Assembly (NCBI GenBank): GCA_003013855.2
Contig: ML058405.1
Coordinates: 3,865,976 to 3,929,975 of the forward strand
DNA: 64,000 nucleotides
Origin: Liriodendron chinense
Taxonomy: Eukaryota > Streptophyta > Magnoliopsida > Magnoliales > Magnoliaceae
Reading direction: 5' to 3'
Position numbers and translations under genes: made by a program. The notes below the pieces were generated by a model. It made no database searches. It saw only the letters and a list, made by a program, of their open reading frames with translations, and was not told the origin of the DNA. Numbering within the stretch: position 1 is the first letter of the stretch; each line of letters starts with the position of its first letter. Shown here in pieces: positions 11,732-24,000 of this stretch.

Positions 11732-12560
11732 GCATCCATCTCTCAAGAAGCTATAGAGTCTCGTTCCATCTCTTCCAAAGGTGTCAACTTTGGTGTGCAA
11801 AATGTGCCACCTGAGTAAACATCATAGAGTTTATTTTCCCGTTAGAGTTGATGATGGAGTGATGCCCTATTTAGATTAGTTCATTGTGATGTGTAGGGAC
11901 TAGCTCAAGTTCCTAGTTTGTTAGGTTTAAAGTATTTTGTTCTTTTTATTGATGATTATTATAGAATGACTTGGTCATCTTATAAAACATTGGTCAAAAG
12001 TCTTTTGTATTTCAGAATTTTTATAATGAAATAAAAAACTTAATTTGGTATAAATCTTTGTATATTTAGGTTGTAGAATGCCATGGAATTTATTTCTCAT
12101 GATTTTTAGTCTTATTTACACAGTCAGGGTATTATTCATCAGATCTCGCTCGTACGCTTTCGCAAGATGGGATGGTTGAGCACGAGAATAGACATCTAAT
12201 TGGAGTTACTCGTGCCTTATTATTGGAAACGAATGTTCCACAGTCTTTTTGGGTTGATGTAGTCCTTATTGCTTGTTAGTTGATAAATATGATGTTGTCT
12301 TCCATGTTGGATGGAAAAACTTTTTCTCCTTGTTGTTTCCTAACCTACCTATATTTGTTGTACTTCCCAAAGTGTTTAGTTATACTTTGTTCATTTGCTT
12401 GGGCCTGGTCAAGATAATCTAGCACCAAATTCTGTAAAATATTTTTTTTTGGGTTATGCACGCACTTGAAAAGTTATTGATGTTATTTTTCTTCACTTGA
12501 AAAACATTTTGTGACAGTTGATGTAACCTTCTTTTTGAGAATGTGTCTTTCTATGTTAAA
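11730..12560 (+). pseudogene. copia integrase remnant
   Basis: Broken translations show pieces of a copia integrase core: FVLFIDDYYRMTW at about 11936-11975, GMVEHENRHLIGVTRALLLE at about 12170-12230, then the C-terminal words FFLGYA and VTFFENVSFY. Several stops and frameshifts separate the pieces. Confidence 0.7.
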
Positions 12561-12939
12561 TTTGGTCGTGTTGTAGAAGTTACTCCTGTGAAAGTTTGCT
12601 ACCAAATTTGTTTGTATTTGAGTTTGTTATTGAGTCATTACCTCATAGGGTTTTCATGCAGACATCATAAGAAAAAGAGAAAAGACCAAGCAATACAAAC
12701 TGTTTCCTCTCCCTCCCCACCATTAGCTATTGCACTTATTGGGGTTTCAGATTCTTCTATGTCTACTAAAATTGTCACCGATCTACCTATTGCTATTTGT
12801 AAAGGTAAATGTTCTTGTGTTCAATATCATATTCTAATTTTGTTACCTCTAACTACTTATCCACCAATTATCAGAAGTTCTCTTGGTTGATCCGTTGTTC
12901 TATTCCTAAGACAGTTCAGGATGCATTGTTAGTTGCAAA

Positions 12940-13740
12940 CTGAAAAGGAGCTATGGATAAGGAGATAAATGCCATGTATTCCAATGGTTCATGGAAATTA
13001 ACTTATCTTCCATCAGGCAAGACACTAGTTAAATGTAGATGGGTCTACAAAGTCAAGTTTCAGTTGGATGGATCAATTGATCGTTACAAGGCCAAGTTGG
13101 TAGCCATGGGCTACATTCAAGTTTATGGAGTTAATTATTTGGATAGGTAGCAAAGGCCTACATTCAAGTTTATGGAGTTAATTATTTGGATTCCTTCTCT
13201 ATAGTGGCCAAACTCAATTTAATATGGGGTCGTTATCTCTATAACTTCTAATCGTGACTGGTCTCTCTTTTAGCTAGACATGAATAACAGTTCTCTGTGT
13301 TAAGGAATTACAAGAAGTCTATATGGAGCAACCTCCTAGGTATGTTGCTCACTGAGTCTTCCAAGGTGTGCAAATTAAATAACTCTATAGGCTGAAACAT
13401 TTGACAAGAACCTGGTTTGAAAAATTTAGTGTGCTGATATCATATGGAATGAAGATGAGTAAAGTAGATCAGTAGGTTTTCTCACAGATACTACATCTAG
13501 TTATATTGTACTTGTGGCACATGTGGATGACATAGTAGTTACAAGTGATGATTTGGAATGTTCCATGCGAGGACAAAGCACATAGAGGTCGACGACCATT
13601 TCATTCGAGATAAGATCTCTCAGGAAGAAATTATCACTCATGATCAGATTGTACGTTTGTTCACCAAGGCACTTGGGAAATCTCAATTTGAAAAGCTTAT
13701 ATTCAAACTGGGTATGCATGATATCCATGCTCCAGCTTGA
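12940..13740 (+). pseudogene. copia reverse transcriptase/RNase H remnant
   Basis: The segment 12953-13150 reads MDKEINAMYSNGSWKL, LVKCRWVYKVKFQLDGSIDR and KAKLVAMGYIQVYGVNYLD, the start of a copia reverse transcriptase. The catalytic region is visible at about 13505-13555 as IVLVAHVDDIVVTSDD. The tail is LGMHDIHAPA at 13710-13737. A segment of about 35 bp (ctacattcaagtttatggag) is duplicated at 13110 and 13158. The middle is deleted or frameshifted. Confidence 0.8.
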
Positions 13741-13747
13741 GGGGGAG

Positions 13748-14036
13748 TGCTAAATGTAAAGTGTCCAATGTGTGGACCCTATGCCTATGGGCTTTTGGGC
13801 TTTAGTATGTATGCTTGGGTAGAGTTTTAGGCCCATAATTATATCTCTCTTCAAGTCACTCAAGTAAGAGGGCAATATTGTAATTTCAGTAAATAAGTGA
13901 AAGCCCTGATAAAATAATAGTGTGGACATGTGGAGGCTATACTCTCTCTCGCCGTCCCACTCCTCTTCATGCCTTTCTTCCTTCTTCTTGTTTTCTCTTT
14001 TATTTACTCTTTTTCTATTGTTTTTACGAATCTACA
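13748..14036 (+). repeat. copia 3' LTR, uninterrupted (289 bp)
   Basis: This follows the element's coding tail and the purine tract GAGGGGGAG. It is the undivided reference copy that shows the 5' LTR is split. It ends 473 bp before the first MOR1 exon of the window. Confidence 0.85.
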
Positions 14037-14509
14037 GTCTGTAAATAGTTTCCACTTCTTGGGTTTACTTTTTTATTCAGAAACCTTTCAGCTACTGCAC
14101 TTTTCTACAATAATGCATTTTGTTAGTTATGCTGGCTGTAAAGTTCAACAGAACAGTAAAATCGTGAACCATTCCAATAATAGGTGAATTCCTAAATGTG
14201 GAAGATCATTATTGCCTTTTGAATTGCCTGTATTAGGCACTTTGGCTTTTCTACAGTAATGCCTTTTGTTAGTTCTCGGGTTTATTCAGAAACCTTTCAG
14301 CTGCTGCACTTTTTATAATAATCCATTTTGCTAGTTATGCTGGCCATGAAGTTCAATAAAACGGTAAAACTGTAAACCATCCCAATAGTCAGTGAAGTTT
14401 TAGATGTGGAAGATCTTATTGCGTTTTGAATTGTCTGTTTTAGGCAATTGATCTCTTTAGTTGGTTGGGCAATAGAAGAGGTACTAATTAAGCTCTGTTA
14501 TGTTGCCAG
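14037..14509 (+). repeat. Intron sequence with an imperfect tandem duplication next to a MOR1 exon
   Basis: About 14057-14246 and 14275-14449 are two diverged copies of one ~190-bp unit (both contain 'cagaaacctttcagct' and 'gtggaagatc'). The second copy ends about 60 bp before the exon acceptor. No coding potential is seen. Confidence 0.75.
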
Positions 14510-16079
14510 CAATTATCTTTCTAAAACAGGAGGTAGAAGGTCTTCAAGATCTTGACCAGTCTGCAGAAATCTTAATTCGTTTTCTGTGTGCCGTTCCTGG
14601 ATGGGGCGAGAAGAATGTTCAGGTACTTATCTGGTTAACTTTCTATTCTTTTTGTATTTTGTTTTTATATTTCAGGGCAGTCGCATGATGTCTTCAATAA
14701 TTGCAGGTTCAACAACAGGTTATAGAGATCATTACTCATATAGCTTCTACAGTCCAAAAGTTCCCAAAAAAATGTGTTGTGCTCTGCATTCTTGGTGGGT
14801 GTTATGTTATAGTTACAGATGTGTTTGCATTCTATAGTTGTCTTCAAAGTTTTAAGAATGCCCAACATGTTTGATTTGATTTTCTCCAAGGCGTATTGAC
14901 TCTTCAAGCCAACTAACGCTGTCAGCCATGCCTTCTGAAAAACTGAAAGGAAGTTACAGATTCATGAGATGTTCTACGTAGGCTCAGTGTACACAGAAAA
15001 GTGACCACCAACCTGTAACTTAACAAATCAATCCATGTGATGCTATTTGTTGATAAGTTCTTTCAGAGATTTTTCATTTGGGACACCTGAGCCTAATAGA
15101 TATTGGCAGCTGTGAGTAATGCAAATGAGTTTTGAACAATTTGGAGTATGTGCTGAGTATGCATTTCTGGGACTTCATAATAGATTAATCTTGTGCTGGA
15201 TTTCTATTTACAGGTATAAGCGAACGGGTAGCAGATATAAAATCACGTGCTCATGCAATGAAGTGTCTTACCGCTTTCTCTGAAGCAGTGGGTCCCGGAT
15301 TTGTATTTGAGAGAGTAAGCACAGAGGCTGTTCATATTTCCTCATGACCTTCTGTGTCTTTTCTGTAAATAATATTCAATTTTTATATATTAATTCTGTA
15401 TTGAATGGAATGGTAATGGCTTTCAAAAAAAAAAAAAAAAAGTAAAGAAAAGAAAAGAAAAAGGGTAAGTGGCTTTCTTTTCCTGCATTAGCTATTTTGC
15501 CTGGCCATTTCTCCTTTGAATAACACTTTTCCGCTTGTCATACTTAGCTTTTCAAGATTATGAAGGAGCACAAGAATCCTAAGGTTCTCAGTGAGGGAAT
15601 TTCTTGGATGCTCTCTGCAGTTGAAGATTTTGGTGTGTCACATTTAAAGTTGAAGGTGCTTGTGGTTGTTCCTGTAACATTAGTGGCATGAGTTCATAAT
15701 TGCATGATCTCCCCCATGCTATAGGTTTTTTTTTCTTTTGTTCTGCTTTTATATAAGAAATCATCTTCTCTGCTTCACATTATAACAATTATTCATGGTA
15801 TCGATTTACAGGATTTAATTGATTTCTGTAAAGAAACTGGGGTTACAGTCCAGTGCTGCTGCCACAAGAAACTCAACGATCAAACTTATTGGAGCCTTGC
15901 ATAAGTTTGTTGGTCCAGGTGACATTTTCAATTTCTTGTATGGATGGCTGGTTTGTCTCAAGTTCGTGTGGGGGGGTTTAAGTTTCTTCTTTGTTGCAGA
16001 TATTAAAGGGTTTCTTGTTGATGTCAAGCCTGCACTTCTTAGTGCACTTGATGCTGAATATGAGAAAAACCCATTCGAG
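14510..16079 (+). CDS. MOR1: MOR1 exons 1-6 of window: TOG domain (probably TOG3)
   Basis: These six exons encode a HEAT-repeat block starting KQEVEGLQDLDQS and running through the W-containing loop AVPGWGEKNVQ to ALDAEYEKNPFE. The order and spacing match the third TOG domain of plant MOR1. The first exon opens in codon phase 2 after a TTGCCAG acceptor, so at least one upstream exon is needed. The intron just before it is at least 14.5 kb. Exon 15812-15918 is 107 nt where the frame needs 106: the run GGGG at 15839-15842 puts DLIDFCKETG and LQSSAAATRN in different frames. If real, the message is truncated here; if it is a homopolymer base-call error, the gene is intact. Confidence 0.92.
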
Positions 16080-19000
16080 GTTGAACATTTTCATTCTGAA
16101 TTATGGTTATTCCATTCAGTTCCATTTTACCTTCTTTACATGCTACTTAGTGTGGTCTTGGGCAGGGTGTGGCTGCTGCCCCGAAGAAAACTGTAAAGGC
16201 CTCAGATCCCACGTCGTCTATTTCTGCTGTTGGATTAGATGGTCTGCCACGTGAAGATATTAGTGGGAAGATCACACCCAGTTTGCTCAAGAACATGGCA
16301 AGCCCTGACTGGAAGGTTTGCCTGTCAACATGTGTATATTGATTTAGTAGATGGTAACTGGATGTGTGGGCGCATGAGAGTTTTCACTCTTTCAGTACTA
16401 ATTCTAAGTTTGTTTTATGATATTTCAGATCCGTTTGGAGTCTATTGATTCGGTCAATAAGATTTTGGAAGAAGCCAATAAGCGCATCCAGCCCACTGGC
16501 ACTGGTAGAGCATCATTAGTGCATTTTGTTTTCTTGGTTTCACAAATTTTGTGATAGAAAGTTGCTCTTACACTTAATTGTTATACATTCTAACATAGTT
16601 GTGAGCACGGTTCAAAACTCAGATTTGGCATGTGACTCATCTGGCACCGAGTCTGAACTGTACTTTGCAGATGTGGATACAACTTGGACAAAAATTGTGT
16701 CAAGTTAGAAACCTAGTTCAGTTATTTTGATATAAATATTTTTAAAATCCATTAAAGAATCATAAAAGATATGGAAAATTCAGAAAATTCACACAAGTTA
16801 CAAAAAGAAGTCTGGAAATATTATCACCAAATTTGGTTAACATAGTTAAGTATGTTGGTTTACCTGACGGTCATGAACACCGATATGACGACTTGACTGT
16901 CTGGTTCTGGATACCATCTATAATTACGTGTCAGTCTGAACCAATCATTATCTTTGTTTGTATGGGGTGGACTCCTTGTCCATATCTGAAGAACACATCA
17001 TGGTAATGCATACCTTGATAGGGCCCATATTGATGCTGCTCATAAGCTACTACTGTACTGGTTCCCAACATATGCCTCATAAGTCATGCCCATAGGCCAC
17101 ATACTCTTCCCATAAAGAATAGATTTCAGATGGTTAAAATATTTTTTGATCAATAACTCATGATTTATGGGACAATGTCATGTTTATTGAGGTTAGGGTA
17201 CTCATCTTTGCTGTGAATCATCATCTGTGGTGCTTGGCTCCCAACCAGTACGCCTCGCCTTGTTTCAAGTCATGTGTTTGTATACCATTCACTCCATAGT
17301 GATGCCTTTAGGCCCCAGATCAAACCTTCATATCACTGAGGCCCAGATTGGACCCCATGAGCATTCTTGTGACCTGCACCCAACGAGGGGCAACCGAAGG
17401 TCTGAACAGTTTGCAGCTTTCAGAAATTCCAATTATTCCCCTAAATATGGCTAGTTATATAGACAGCATTTTTTTTTAATGGAAAAGGCTATATAAACAG
17501 CCATTTACAGGTATTTTGGTATTCTGGGAGATCTTTTATTAGATAGTCTTTAGTAGCTTTTGCTTCCGTGTTAGAATAAAAGTTTAGGTGTCTATGTACA
17601 GATTAGTGTGCAAACTTAAAGAATTGAAGAAAATCAAGTCCAGCACATATTGTATTCCTTGGCAGCAGTCCTTATTCATTTATTTAAAAGCTATTCTATT
17701 ATTGATTATTGAACAAGAGCAGATCTATTTTGGTTCATTACTGTGGTAGAAAAAGAGAGGAAATTTCCTGCATGAATATTTGCATTGCAGCTGGTAGGAT
17801 GCTGGATTTTTCAATGTACAGTCCTTGCAGTCCGATTTTCTAATAACTCGGTGAGCGTTTCTCTGAGATTAGGAGCTGTATCTGTCACATACATAGCCAG
17901 ATCTGGATCTGCAGTATTGCTTCGTATGCATGTTCGGTTGGTTGATTTGCATCAAAGATACGAAGATCCAAGTCAAGAATCAGAGTTCCTGCATGCTGGA
18001 TCTGATTTCAATATCTTTTGCCAGGTCAAATAATCAGGATGGCTGCCATCAGCATCACCCTCTTCCGGTGCATCTTCCTTGGCCTCACGGCTGATGCCAT
18101 CTTCGTGATTAGCATGTGCCATGAGTAATGCTGCTACCGAGATTGTGTGTATCATGTCCACTGTAGGGCCCAACAATAATGTAGGCTCACAACCCACCAT
18201 ATGGCCCAACATTTGCTGATTTTTGGACTGTTTATTTTATAGATTTGGGGGCTTAAATCAAGGATTGGAATTTACTATTTTTGGAAGATATGGAGAGCTG
18301 ATTTAAAGATGTGAATAAAGATATGAGACAGATGTGTAAAGATATAAGGGGCTGATTTATAAATGTAATAATGATACTTTCTATATTTGCTTTTACTATT
18401 ATTAGCAGTGTTTTAAATAGAGGTAGCGTATTGCGTACTGTTCAACCCTCTGTAGTGTGTAGCATAATAGCATAGCATGTAGCATAAGCTACATGATACT
18501 TCTATTTTCTAATTTAAAAATAAGAAAAATATGATAATTAGTAAGAAAAAACAAAAAATATAAAAATGCTTTACAAATGATTCATTTTTTCAAGTATAAG
18601 CGTGTTCAAGCTAGCTATTAATTATTATTTATCAAAAGCTAATCCACATATATAAAGTTATAAAAAAAAAAAAAAAAAAAAAAATCAATAGTCAAATAAT
18701 TATCGCATCAACAACTTTCTAAGAAAACCACTTTAATTAATAATGTCTAATTGAAACCACATGTCACAACTCACAAGTATGAAAAGAAATAAAAATCCCA
18801 GAGATTAAGAGGGGTTTCCAAAAACCTCTTTCGAAACGCTTTTTCTTTTTAGTTTTAAAGGTTTTTTAGTCTGTGAATTTCACACCAACTTTAACAAAGG
18901 ATCACCACCATTTTAAGTGAAAGTAAACATAGAAAGGTTTGGTTTTGACTTTACGTTTTTAGTTATTTATTTTTTTTTTATGTTGTGGCTTTTACACCAT

Positions 19001-21038
19001 TTTTGAAAAACAATAATTAAAAAAAAATACATTTTTTGCGAGATAATAAAAAAATACATCGTAGCGTACGCTACGACCCCTGTAGTGTAGGCTACAAGGG
19101 GTTTGCGCTATTTAGCTACGCTACGTAGCGTGCGCTACGGACGCTATTTGAAACACTGATTATTAGGCTTTACCATCTTAGGTAGATTTGATTGCCTTGA
19201 AATAAATTAAAGTAGAAATTCTAGAAACAATAAAGAGATCCACTTGTAATAATGTTAGACCTACACTTGAATTCACCAAGGGATTAATTAATGGATTCAA
19301 TGATTGTGACCATCAAATTGATAGACATAGAAAGTGGGTCTCAATACTCAAATTGAAACACTTTTGCAAAAGATGATTGTGGCTCAAAAAAATTGGGCAA
19401 ATGTTTTAGGATCCATGAAAAACTTTAAAGTTACAACAAAAAAGTTGTCACCTACAAAAGTGTGCCAAAAAGACATAATCTATAGTGTGCTCCAACAAAG
19501 GTTGTGCCGAGCTAATGCGTAGGTTGCACCATAAACTTCCACCAAAGAAGAGCATGATTCGTTGTAGAGGTATTACAAGTCCAGAAGGTTGATATTGGTT
19601 TCCAACTAGAGGACAAGTTCTTTTGAAGCTGGGGAGCATTGATGTAGGCCCAGCTTGGTTCACTATAGGGCCTGTCATCGACGTAAGCCCACAACCCACT
19701 GTAGGGTCTAAAATGTGCTGATTTTTGGATTGTCTATTTATATATTTGGGGGCCTAAATCAAGTATTGTAATTAACTATTTTTGAAAGAAATGGGGGCTT
19801 GGTGTTGATTCAGGAAGTAGTAATTCTAAAAAAGTAAGTTTTTCTTAGGTAATAGGAGAAGAAGTTCGATATCGATAAATTATTTCTCCCTCTCTACTCA
19901 AATATTCATGTGGGTGTACTCTTGTACATTTCTTTGCAATTTAGTTGTTAATGACTCGATTTCCAGGTTGCTCCATGAAGCATCTGTTACAAAAACACTT
20001 GATCCTTCTCCATGTAGCCTATCCATATTTGGCTTCATTTCTAAATTTATCATGTTAATAAAACTTTTATGAAGAGACTATTATATTCTTTCTCAACATA
20101 CTATTGACCGAATGGTTCTTCATCTTCAAATATGTAATCTAAGTTAATTGCATCATAGAACTTGTTTGTTGCTATTCTCCTTTGATTCCACAGCTACAAA
20201 CAATGATGGAGAGACTAAATTTTCCCAATTCTCGCAACTTGCATATGAGATCTGTCAACAATTTTATCACAACTATAAGACTTTCGCAAGGAAGAATATG
20301 AAATTAACTGAGAGGTATGTATCAATCACATGATCTAACACACCAGAATTAATGATTCAGGATGGACTGATAAGGGAAGACATTAGATGGGTAGAAGCAA
20401 ATATAGCTGATTGACTCGAGTTAGTCCGATGTGATGAGGATGCCCCTTTAGGAGTAGCTAGAGGACGGTTTAGAGCGGACAAAATCTTCAGATGAAGAAT
20501 TGCTAATATCACTCAAAAAGATCAGATCATAGGACTCACTATGAACTCCGGTACCAACTTCTATAGTAAATGGGTAATGCTTCCCCGGTGGTCGGTTGAA
20601 TAAGTCTAAAAAGCCTCTTTATGATGAGGGCTCCCTCAATGAGTATAGTGGAGCTTGTCCTTTTCTCCATTAGACAAGCTTCCATGACCACGGCCAAAAT
20701 CACTATACCCCCTTGGAACCACCTGATCATACGACATAATTTGAATGGCCTTGAAAATGGCCACAACCACCTCTACCTTGACCTCTACGCATGGAATTAA
20801 AAATGGTTATTTAACAGGTTGTGATGGGCATACATAATGGTAACAGTGGGAGTCATTATGTGATCTGGGGTTGTAATGCCATTTTTGAAATAAACTTTCA
20901 AAAAAAAAAAAAAAAGCCCTTTCTGAAATATTGTCCTGTAACGATTGTTGCGGGCCTGTAACAGGCCGATACGGGCCGTAATGGGCCAATAGCTGATACA
21001 TTTTCTTCCTTCAAATAATAATAATAATAATAATAATA

Positions 21039-21089
<51 letters not shown>

Positions 21090-24000
21090 TACCATTATAG
21101 GACTGTAACGGTCGTCATGGCCATCGTTATTGTTATTGAATGCCTTGGGTCTATGCTCTTCACAATTTGAGCTAACAAAGGCAGTGTTTTAAATAGCGAA
21201 TAGTGTACTGTTCATCCATCTGAAGTGTAAGGCGTAAGCTATAGTGTGTAGCATAAGCTACTCTTTACTTCTAGATTTTTAATCAAGGTTGTGCTTGGTT
21301 GCGCCAATTCATGATATTTTGCACCGAATTAGACTGATTAATATTGAAATTTAACAAAATTTCATGATATCTGGGGCAAGCAAATGCAACTAAAGTAATA
21401 TGAAAGGGCAATGATTAAGTAAAAAGTTAAAGAAAGAGCAACGGAACTAATTTAATACTGCTACCTATATTATTTTACTAAAAGCATAGAAAAGATTAAT
21501 TAATTATTATTGAAAGTAGAATAATTGAAAACATTAATTGACTTTAACTTATAGTGAAAATAATTTGTAATGTGAGCTATGTAGCACGTAGCGTATTCTA
21601 TGAAGCACCTAGTGTATGCAAATTAACATGTTGCGTAGGCTACATGTGACTTAAGCTATTTTCATGAGCTATGTAGCATTCAGGCTAAGCTACACTACAT
21701 AGCGTAAGCTACGCGCTACATGGTATAGCTATTTAAAACACTAAGCAAAGTCAGTTCACTCATGAGTGGCCTATCTCTGGCAACAAAACATTTCTGCCAC
21801 ATTCTTCTCGCTGAAGTAAAGAAAAAATTGTCTGAAGTGAAGGAATTGGTTCTCTGCTCAAAATTTCAGTATGAATAGCTTCATGCTCAGGATTAAGCAG
21901 AACAAGTAGATCAAATATCTATTGTTCTTCAATCTCCTCTCCATGCTCCTCATCAATGCATAATCGCATGGGCCTATGATAACTCAAGCTGCATTCCCTG
22001 GATCGAATATCCATTGTTCTTCAATCTCCTCTCCTTGCTCCTCATCATGCATAATCACATGGGGATAACTCAAGCCACATATCCCAGAGTTTCATATAAT
22101 AGTCTCGTAAAGACTTCTCCCCCTGCCAAAGATTGGTGATCTCTCTCGTTAACTAGAACACTCTTACCACATTCTTTTTCTGAGGATAAGATGTTGTAAT
22201 GGCATTCCAAATCTCCTTGGCTGTCTCATAGTACATAAATGTTTTGCTAATCTCAATTTTCATGGAATGGAGCAACCGTGACATTTCAGTCATATTATCA
22301 GCTTCCCTGACAACATAAGTTGGATCTGCTGATGAAGGATCCGCAGTCAGGCATAGATATTGTCCTGGCTAGGAATGAAATTTGTACATTCCCGATGATA
22401 CCAAGCCCTATGGGATGACTTTTTGAACCATGTTTATGATGCTTGTTTGCATTTCATCAATCTTAAATTCTTATTGAATCATCAGGGGAGTTACTTGGAG
22501 CTCTTAGAAGCCGCCTATATGACAGCAATAAAAATCTAGTGATGGCAGCTTTAGCTACTATTGGTGGTATCGCATCTGCAATGGGCCCTGCAGTCGAGAA
22601 GTCAAGCAAGGTTTAAAAGTGTTCTTTTAATGAAAAATAATGAAAATTTTCATTCAATTTCCGATGTTTTGATTATTGGAGGCTTGAAGATTTAATATTA
22701 CACAATTTACTTGGCACAGGGAATTCTGTCAGATGTTCTGAAATGTCTTGGAGATAATAAAAAGCACATGAGGGAATGCACCATGAATGCTTTAGATTCC
22801 TGGGTTGCAGCTGTTCAGCTTGATAAGATGGTATCCGCAGATGCAAGCTTACTTTGAAAACAGAAACTTGATTGCTGTGTGTTATGATTCATGGATATGC
22901 TGGCGTTTGTAGGTTCCATACATTACAGCTGCTTTAGCCGATACCAAGCTTGGTGCAGAGGGGCGGAAGGACCTTTTTGATTGGTTATCAAGGCATCTGT
23001 CTAGGATAAGTGATTTGTCTGATGCTTTGCATCTCTTGAAGCCAACTGCTTCGGCTTTGACGGTATCTTTTAAGTTGTTGTAGTACTAGGACAAATTCCT
23101 TTAAATATAATACATGAAGCAGTAATTTTCACCCTATGTGGCTTTATTCAGGATAAATCATTGGAGGTCCGAAAAGCAGCGGAAGCTTCTCTTGGTGAAA
23201 TTTTGAGAGTTTGTGGACGAGAAGCTGTATGACTTTGATGTCTTTTATGTGCTTCTCTTAGTCTTTGAAATGTAATTTCTGTAATGAGCATATCAATGGT
23301 GCCGATTCTTTGTTCTTCCATTTTAGGTAACAAAGAGCATAAAGGATTTACGTGGACCGGCTTTATCACTTGTTCTTCAACGACTACAGCCTGCTGTTAT
23401 ACTCCAAGGTGAACTGTTTTATTTCTTACATTCATGAAATTTTTTTTCCTTGTTCTGAATAGCACCATATTTATGCACTTATTCCATGCCTTCAGAAGCT
23501 GTTGAATCCACAAAAATGGTTTCTACTGGTCTGACCTCCAAACCCAGCTCAAAGATTGGAAAATCAGGATCAAACGATTACGATCGTGTATTGAAGCATG
23601 GGACTTCAACTGCTCCTTTGGTTTGTTTTTTCCTCCTCCGGATCCTCTCTTTGTTGCAGCAAAATTTTGTGCTAATCATTCCACTTGTTTGGACAGAGAG
23701 GCATTCAGACAAAGGTCAGTAGGCCAGGCTCCATTATGTCCATTCAAGATATTGCTGTCCAGTCACATGCTTTATTCAACATCAAGGACTCATACAAGGT
23801 ATGCAATGAAGAATCATTGTTCTTGGATCTTCTTTAGCTTCAAAGACTGACTACATGTCTTGGTGTTTAAACAGGAAGACAGGGAGAGGATGGTTATACG
23901 AAGACATAAATTTGAGGAACCACGCCCAGAGCAGATTCAAGATCTTGAGGTTTTGTAATCCTTAAACCTGCAGGAGATGGTGTTCTTTTCCTTCTTTTAT

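Larger units (their letters stand above)
1103..14036 (+). mobile_element. Ty1/copia LTR retrotransposon, degenerate, containing nested insertions
   Basis: The 3' LTR is 13748-14036 (TGCTAAATGTAAAG ... ACGAATCTACA). The 5' LTR is present in two pieces, 1103-1223 and about 8436-8613, separated by a Ty3/gypsy element. A primer-binding site TGGTATCAATGC (initiator-Met type) follows directly at 8614-8625, and a polypurine tract (GAGGGGGAG) precedes the 3' LTR. The interior (8626-13747) has, in order, gag traces, an aspartic protease motif IIDSGAFDHI, the pre-integrase motif HHHLGHPS, integrase core traces, reverse transcriptase and the usual copia tail LGMHDIHAPA. Many stops and frameshifts show it is dead. 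It lies in the same orientation as MOR1, inside its intron. Confidence 0.88.
20340..22430 (-). pseudogene. Ty1/copia gag-protease remnant, reverse strand, with two insertions
   Basis: Read on the minus strand, 22350-22090 gives a copia gag domain: VVREADNMTEMSRLLHSM, ETAKEIWNAITTSY, WQGEKSLRDYYMKLWDMW. Then 21880-21760 gives REPIPSLQTIFSLLQREE, the next conserved gag block. The sequence is cut at 21743 by an hAT-like element and again by a MULE-like element. At 20360-20340 a degraded protease motif (NSGVLDH) is visible. It is antisense to MOR1 and ends about 55 bp before exon 22486. Confidence 0.72.

Noticed and set aside
1..14509. Search for earlier MOR1 exons
   Set aside because: No segment with MOR1 TOG1/TOG2 or pre-TOG3 linker text and proper splice sites was found; all recognisable coding is from TEs.
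15819..16196. 125-codon open frame across two MOR1 exons and the intron between
   Set aside because: It runs through a clear intron (15919-15999) and intron sequence after 16079. Only the exon parts are real.
20898..21095. Asn/Tyr-repeat open frame
   Set aside because: It is the translation of the AAT/ATT microsatellite.
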